This document shows, piece after piece, positions 31,586 to 34,806 of a stretch of DNA of 34,806 nucleotides. Numbering within the stretch: the stretch's first letter is position 1; each line of letters begins with the position of its first letter. The position numbers and the translations under genes are program-made. The notes beneath the pieces were generated by a model that had not been told where the DNA came from, searched no databases, and was given only the letters and a program-made list of their open reading frames with translations. The stretch lies in contig NZ_JXCA02000011.1 of NCBI RefSeq assembly GCF_000828085.3, positions 34,539-69,344 on the forward strand. The letters run 5' to 3'. This stretch comes from Scytonema tolypothrichoides VB-61278. Lineage in GTDB: Bacteria; Cyanobacteriota; Cyanobacteriia; Cyanobacteriales; Nostocaceae.

Positions 31586-32644
31586 CTAAAACTGTTTCTG
31601 TTTTCGTAATAATTCCGCAATTGTTAAGTCAAGTTGCGCTTTTCCAGCAAACACTGTCCCTGCCTTACCAGTGCCTAAGTGAACAGAATCAATGCGGTAA
31701 ACTTCATCGGGTAAAGGCACATAACCCACAATCCTTGCTGCTGTCGGTGCTTTTTTAAGGTAGAAATCAGCGAATTGATAAATAGTCCCTCTATTTTTAG
31801 CATTCCAATAATTGACGTAGATAAATAAAGGTCGAGAAAGGGGCTGATACTTGGCTTGTTCTACCGTTTGGCGTGACGGTAACACTGATCCTTTTCCGTT
31901 GTTGACGGCTAGAACTTTCAACTTAGTTTGATTTTTTTCGTAATAAGCAAAGCCGAAGTATCCTAAAGCATTTGGGTCTTTGCTGATTCCTTGTACTAAA
32001 ACTTCATCATCTTCGCTGGCTGTGTAGTCATTGCGGCTAGATCTAACTTTGCCTACTGTTGCTTCTGTGAAGTAGTCAAAAGTACCAGACTTCTTCCCTG
32101 CACCATATAAAGTCAGAGGGCGATTTGGGAAAGACGCTCGAATCTGATTCCAACGGGTAATTTTTCCTTGCGCCTCCGGTTCCCAAATCTTTTTCAATTC
32201 TGCTACGGTGATATCTTTCGCCCAGTCGTTTTGCGGATTAACGGCGATAGTTAAGGCATCAAACGCTACAGGAAGCTCCATGTATCGTACACCATTCTTA
32301 TTGCAGACTTCCATCTCTTCTTTCAAAATCGGTCGAGAAGCATTGTTAATGTCTGTTTCGCCAGCACAAAACTTTTCAAACCCGCCCGTCGTACCGGAAA
32401 CGTTAACTGAAACTTCCACCTTGTTTTGGGGGGAAGCTTGAAACTCTTTAGCGATTGCCTGGGTAATTGGATAGACCGTGCTAGAGCCATCAATTTTAAT
32501 TGTTGTTTTTGTAGGATTAGCAGAATGAGCGACATCAGTGACCTTCTGTGGTCGCTGATTTTCAGTCGATGTGTTGGATGTTGCTGTACAACTGCTTGTT
32601 AAGGCTAACATCCCCAGTGCGAGAGCCAATTTCATTCTTCTCAT
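31586..32644 (-). CDS. PstS/SphX-like phosphate- or arsenate-binding lipoprotein
   Basis: A 352-aa periplasmic solute-binding protein. The ATG at 32644 ([11 protein letters not shown]) is preceded by GGTGAGG and is chosen over an ATG eight codons upstream. The signal ends in a lipobox (ALTSSC19), so it is likely lipid-anchored. The mature part has the PstS-type anion-binding signatures [35 protein letters not shown], and [12 protein letters not shown]. It lies between arsR2 and acr3 on the minus strand, with an operator-like repeat upstream. In ars clusters such proteins may bind phosphate selectively or capture arsenate; no cognate permease or ATPase genes are here, so it may serve a chromosomal Pst transporter or act as a periplasmic buffer. 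Confidence 0.87.
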   Translation of the reverse strand: MRRMKLALALGMLALTSSCTATSNTSTENQRPQKVTDVAHSANPTKTTIKIDGSSTVYPITQAIAKEFQASPQNKVEVSVNVSGTTGGFEKFCAGETDINNASRPILKEEMEVCNKNGVRYMELPVAFDALTIAVNPQNDWAKDITVAELKKIWEPEAQGKITRWNQIRASFPNRPLTLYGAGKKSGTFDYFTEATVGKVRSSRNDYTASEDDEVLVQGISKDPNALGYFGFAYYEKNQTKLKVLAVNNGKGSVLPSRQTVEQAKYQPLSRPLFIYVNYWNAKNRGTIYQFADFYLKKAPTAARIVGYVPLPDEVYRIDSVHLGTGKAGTVFAGKAQLDLTIAELLRKQKQF

Positions 32645-32690
32645 TGACCTCACCCCTTTATGGGTCATATCAAGGATATCTTTCTATCAT

Positions 32691-32706
32691 TTCAAAATAA
32701 ATTGAT
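32691..32706. promoter_or_regulatory. Putative second ArsR operator upstream of the PstS-like gene
   Basis: TTCAA (32691-32695), six bases, then TTGAT (32702-32706) matches the ATCAA-N6-TTGAT pattern at 9 of 10 positions. It lies about 50 bases upstream of the PstS-like start, after arsR2. It would allow direct control of the pstS-acr3 segment. Confidence 0.45.
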
Positions 32707-32762
32707 TTGTCAACCCAGAAAGTACCAAAATACAACATTTCGTTACAAAAAAAGTTGATGAG

Positions 32763-33077
32763 TTACTTGGTGTCAGCGCATGGAGGGCTAGGCAACATCA
32801 AGCTAAAGCGGCGGAACTCCGCGAGATACTGCTCTAGGGCAACAAATTGAGGCAGATTCAGCCTGTAGTAAATCCAGCGTCCTTCTTGTCGAGAGCGAAC
32901 CAAGCCAGCTTCCTTCAAGGTTTTTAGGTGAAAGGACAGTTTGGATTGAGTGGTTCCCAAGTGTTCACACAAGTCACAGACACATAACTCTTGAGAGCGC
33001 AACAATTCCAAAACCTGTACTCGCAAGGGGTCAGATAGGGCATGAAAGCCAGGAACGACAGTATCAGTAATAGTCAT
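32763..33077 (-). CDS. arsR: Second ArsR-family repressor
   Basis: A 104-aa repressor. The sensor helix reads ELCVCDLCEHLG, the classic ArsR As(III) motif, with C32, C34 and C37. The recognition helix is TQSKLSFHLKTLKEAGLV and the wing is RQEGRWIYYRL. The ATG at 33077 follows a TTG. It is the first gene of a minus-strand unit (arsR2, PstS-like, acr3, phosphatase), and a perfect operator overlaps its start codon, so it should control that unit. Two ArsR proteins with different Cys patterns in one cluster suggest that two operons from separate sources were joined. Confidence 0.95.
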   Translation of the reverse strand: MTITDTVVPGFHALSDPLRVQVLELLRSQELCVCDLCEHLGTTQSKLSFHLKTLKEAGLVRSRQEGRWIYYRLNLPQFVALEQYLAEFRRFSLMLPSPPCADTK

Positions 33078-33091
33078 CAAGTTTTCTTGAT
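33076..33091. promoter_or_regulatory. ArsR operator ATCAA-N6-TTGAT over the arsR2 start
   Basis: ATCAA at 33076-33080 and TTGAT at 33087-33091 form a perfect inverted repeat with a 6-base spacer. This is the operator form I associate with cyanobacterial ArsR. It covers the start codon of arsR2, so bound repressor would block its transcript. Confidence 0.8.
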
Positions 33092-33297
33092 ATATCTTTC
33101 TAATAACTATAGTAGAACCATCACCAAGCTACCATCACGAAAATCGAAAGAGATTGGGCACAGACTCGTTTTTTAATGCCTTCTATTCAAATTTTCGTCT
33201 AATATTAAAAAAATTTACAAATATACCCGGAAACCATCGATAGGACTTTCTGAATTTCCCCAACCGGAAACGAGAAACAAGGCACAGAAGGTGGTAG

Positions 33298-33504
33298 GCT
33301 ACCGCCTTCGACCATGAACGGTTTGCTTATGAGGCCAAACATACATCCCATCGGCGGCTGATAACCTATGACGATGCTCCAGAGATCCACAACCTGTTCG
33401 ATTTTGCTCACATTGAGGAATGGCGCTGTCAGTACTCTATGAATAATTACAAACAACAGTATGCAGGCAAAGGAAGCGAACTGTTGATTCGGAATTACGC
33501 CTAA
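33298..33504 (+). pseudogene. 3' fragment of a D12-class DNA adenine methylase
   Basis: The plus strand encodes, without a start, the end of an adenine methylase: HERFAYEAKHTSHRRLITYD, then DAPEIHNLFDFAHIEEWRCQ, then YSMNNYKQQYAGKGSELLIR and a TAA at 33502. The phrases YDD-x-PEI, YSMNNY and KG-x-ELLI are typical of the C-terminal part of Dam/D12 (MT_D12) enzymes. The frame is closed by a TAG at 33295. The N-terminal domain with the DPPY motif is absent. It is the trace of a lost methylase gene between the ars cluster and the WGR gene. Apart from it, the 33092-33593 stretch is empty. Confidence 0.7.
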
Positions 33505-33593
33505 AAACGATACAAGAAGCCAGTGTTTTGGTCTTGTTCAAGCAAGAGGATTAGCGTATAAGGCACTAATTATTATTTTCATGAGGGCTATCC

Positions 33594-34097
33594 ATGAAAA
33601 CGCATGAGGAAATTGAGGGACTGAAAGAGAAGTGGCTTGCCTCTCCCACCTGGAACATTGAAGAAACTAAAGGATTCGAGAAGTACAAACTTGAACTGCT
33701 GTTGTTTCGGATGAAACCCGAAAATCTCGAAAGGGCACTGGCTTTTGAGGATCAACCGTATTCTGCATTAACAGCGCGTCAGCCCTGTATCTCACAACGG
33801 ACAACAGCCGATGGCTACAATCGATCAAATAATATTGGGTGGAAAACAGTTCCCATATTTCAGTTCCACAAATTCATCAACCGGCGCTGGCAAACGGATA
33901 AACGGTATTACACTGCGGAAGTTATCCAGGATTTGTTCGGCACTTGGATTTTGCGCCTGAGTTGGGGCGGCCTGCACAGTAAAAAAGGAAGCTGGCAGGA
34001 AAAAGCGATGTCCAGTTACGAGGAGGCGTTGCTGTCCCTTACGGAAGTGGACAAGCGGCGTCAGCGCCGGGGCTATTGTTCGATGAAACGCTCTTGA
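33594..34097 (+). CDS. WGR-domain protein with N-terminal acidic helical segment
   Basis: A 167-aa protein in two parts. Residues 1-55 (EEIEGLKEKWLASPTWNIEE, then GFEKYKLELLLFRMK) form an acidic helical segment. Residues about 85-162 match a WGR domain: FHKFINRRWQTDKRYYTAEV, DLFGTWILRLSWGG, then EALLSLTEVDKRRQRRGY. WGR domains bind nucleic acids and occur in PARPs and in small plasmid and restriction-associated proteins. The linker (residues 58-84, DQPYSALTARQPCISQRTTA) has little character and may be out-of-frame sequence that joined two formerly separate small genes. The start ATG at 33594 has GAGGG at about 8 bases upstream. Function unknown; DNA or RNA binding is likely. Confidence 0.65.
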   Translation: MKTHEEIEGLKEKWLASPTWNIEETKGFEKYKLELLLFRMKPENLERALAFEDQPYSALTARQPCISQRTTADGYNRSNNIGWKTVPIFQFHKFINRRWQTDKRYYTAEVIQDLFGTWILRLSWGGLHSKKGSWQEKAMSSYEEALLSLTEVDKRRQRRGYCSMKRS

Positions 34098-34359
34098 AAC
34101 CCTGCTTCCGGAACAGGAAGGGCTACGGTCCAATCCCTGTTGCTCTTTTGATAGCACAAAGACTGTCAACGTATCGAATCACAAAACATTTAGATAAAAC
34201 CGGGTCGCAGAGCCAGTGGCGTGTGAAATGGTCTTACCCTTCTTTTTTACTACAAATTCTATTCATTTTTAAGGTGCAATCGCGTGCAGACGATCACGTT
34301 CTGCCTTGTCGGGAAGGAAACGCATGAAAGAGCCACGCAACCTGCAGGAAAGGACATAC

Positions 34360-34382
34360 GGTACAATCTGTACCAGGGTACA
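34360..34382. promoter_or_regulatory. Tandem palindromic operator before the ribbon-helix-helix gene
   Basis: Three alternating half-sites, GGTACA (34360-34365), TGTACC (34369-34374) and GGTACA (34377-34382), form two overlapping perfect palindromes with spacers of 3 and 2 bases. They lie 14 bases before the start codon of the RHH protein, as expected for autorepression by a dimeric RHH regulator. The 34098-34396 stretch otherwise holds no gene I can support. Confidence 0.65.
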
Positions 34383-34396
34383 TACGCGGTGTAGAT

Positions 34397-34612
34397 ATGA
34401 CCGGCACAGAACGCGAATCGATCAACTTCAAACTTCCTAAAACCCTTACCAAAGCCCTCCGCACCGCTGCACGCGAACGCAAGATGACGGCTACCGATTT
34501 AGTCATACTCGGCTTGCATCACGTCCTGGGGGAGGTTTCCGGTATGGAAAACAGCGTAGAAGCGCGCTGTCACTGTAAGGATAAGTTGAGCAACTTTGAA
34601 GGCATAAGTTGA
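34397..34612 (+). CDS. Ribbon-helix-helix regulator, 3' end probably altered
   Basis: A 71-aa protein. Residues 8-45 (ESINFKLPKTLTKALRTAAR, then ERKMTATDLVILGLHHVLG) have the strand-helix-helix pattern of CopG/Arc-type repressors and antitoxins (strand INFKLP, then TATDLV). The last 20 residues (VEARCHCKDKLSNFEGIS) look foreign, and the TGA stop lies within the second of four direct repeats that begin at 34581, so the reading frame probably runs into the end of an inserted element. Tandem palindromes before the ATG suggest it controls its own promoter. No toxin gene follows in the window. Confidence 0.6.
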   Translation: MTGTERESINFKLPKTLTKALRTAARERKMTATDLVILGLHHVLGEVSGMENSVEARCHCKDKLSNFEGIS

Positions 34613-34724
34613 GCAATCAATTTTTTGAAACCTAATTAAATTCGATATAGCGTAAAGTAGAAATATGAAGATTTGAAAGCATAAGGTGAGCAAACGTTCT
34701 ATTTAGAAAGTATAAGTTGAGCAA
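34581..34724 (+). repeat. Four direct repeats of ATAAGTTGAGCAA, possible mobile-element end
   Basis: Copies lie at 34581-34593, 34604-34616, 34681-34693 (ATAAGGTGAGCAA) and 34712-34724. Copies two and three are preceded by TTTGAA and GC (TTTGAAGGC, TTTGAAAGC). They start inside the 3' end of the RHH gene, and TGTCACTG just ahead (34568-34575) has the 5'-TG expected of IS21-type ends. Multiple transposase-binding repeats at an element terminus, or iterons of another replicon, are both possible. The last 80 bases hold no other feature. Confidence 0.75.
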
Positions 34725-34806
34725 ACATTTTCAACACGAGTGTTCGTACATATATAACGTTGTGCTTCCATAAACAGTAGAAGGAACCCGGACGGAAGAC
34801 CCCGGA

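Noticed and set aside
33205-33456. Minus-strand 83-codon frame
   Set aside because: It is antisense to the methylase fragment, which has clear family phrases on the plus strand.

Overview
The window is a block of accessory DNA, most likely part of a plasmid or an integrated plasmid of a Gram-negative bacterium. It carries an RPA-type replication initiator with an iteron array and a DnaA box, parAB-like partition genes, a VapBC-type toxin-antitoxin pair, two serine resolvases with adjacent res-like sites, and a conjugative coupling-protein gene cut by the left edge. The initiator family, the resolvases and the RHS architecture point to a proteobacterium, perhaps a gammaproteobacterium (inference). 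The ParA P-loop context and the whole arsenic cluster look cyanobacterial in style, so the window is a mosaic. No rRNA, tRNA or CRISPR array was seen.

Layout. 1-3.1 kb (+): a VirD4/TraD-type coupling protein missing its N-terminus, a TraL/ParA-like ATPase and a tail-anchored protein, resembling a transfer module without a relaxase. 3.3-5.9 kb (-): two unrecognised, charged, coiled-coil genes, the larger with a relaxase-associated-looking C-terminal segment. 6.1-9.7 kb: parB and parA (-), an origin region with eight 18-bp iterons in 22-bp phase, and repA (+). 9.8-12.1 kb: a small tail-anchored protein, vapC/vapB, a res-like site and resolvase 1.

12.1-18.6 kb is the defence island. It holds a Type II restriction endonuclease and N6-adenine methyltransferase in tandem, then a 1005-aa protein that fuses an N-terminal caspase-like (C14) protease to a Ski2-like DEAH helicase. 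It is closed on the right by a Tn3-type res site and resolvase 2. The caspase-helicase is the best candidate here for an undescribed system: a nucleic-acid-sensing helicase and a proteolytic effector in one chain.

18.6-25.7 kb holds a frameshifted resolvase remnant, a probable immunity gene, a 2014-aa secreted RHS/YD-repeat protein with a degenerate transglutaminase-like N-terminal domain and an ART-like toxin tip, and a divergent 68-aa secreted mini-YD protein. 25.9-33.1 kb is the arsenic region: an MFS transporter, a small membrane protein, arsC, arsH and arsI(-), a divergent arsR(+), then a second unit (arsR2, a PstS-like lipoprotein, acr3, a dual-specificity phosphatase; all -). ArsR-type operators of ATCAA-N6-TTGAT form lie at the control points. 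33.1-34.8 kb is degraded: a D12-class adenine methylase fragment, a WGR-domain protein, and a ribbon-helix-helix regulator with a tandem-palindrome operator whose 3' end runs into four direct repeats, possibly the end of a mobile element.

How it fits together. Rep, ParAB, VapBC and resolvase/res form a maintenance kit. The restriction-modification pair and the caspase-helicase are anti-invader cargo, the RHS toxin and immunity gene are competition cargo, and the ars operons are metal-resistance cargo. Remnants of resolvase, methylase and an AbrB-like antitoxin mark repeated insertion and loss.
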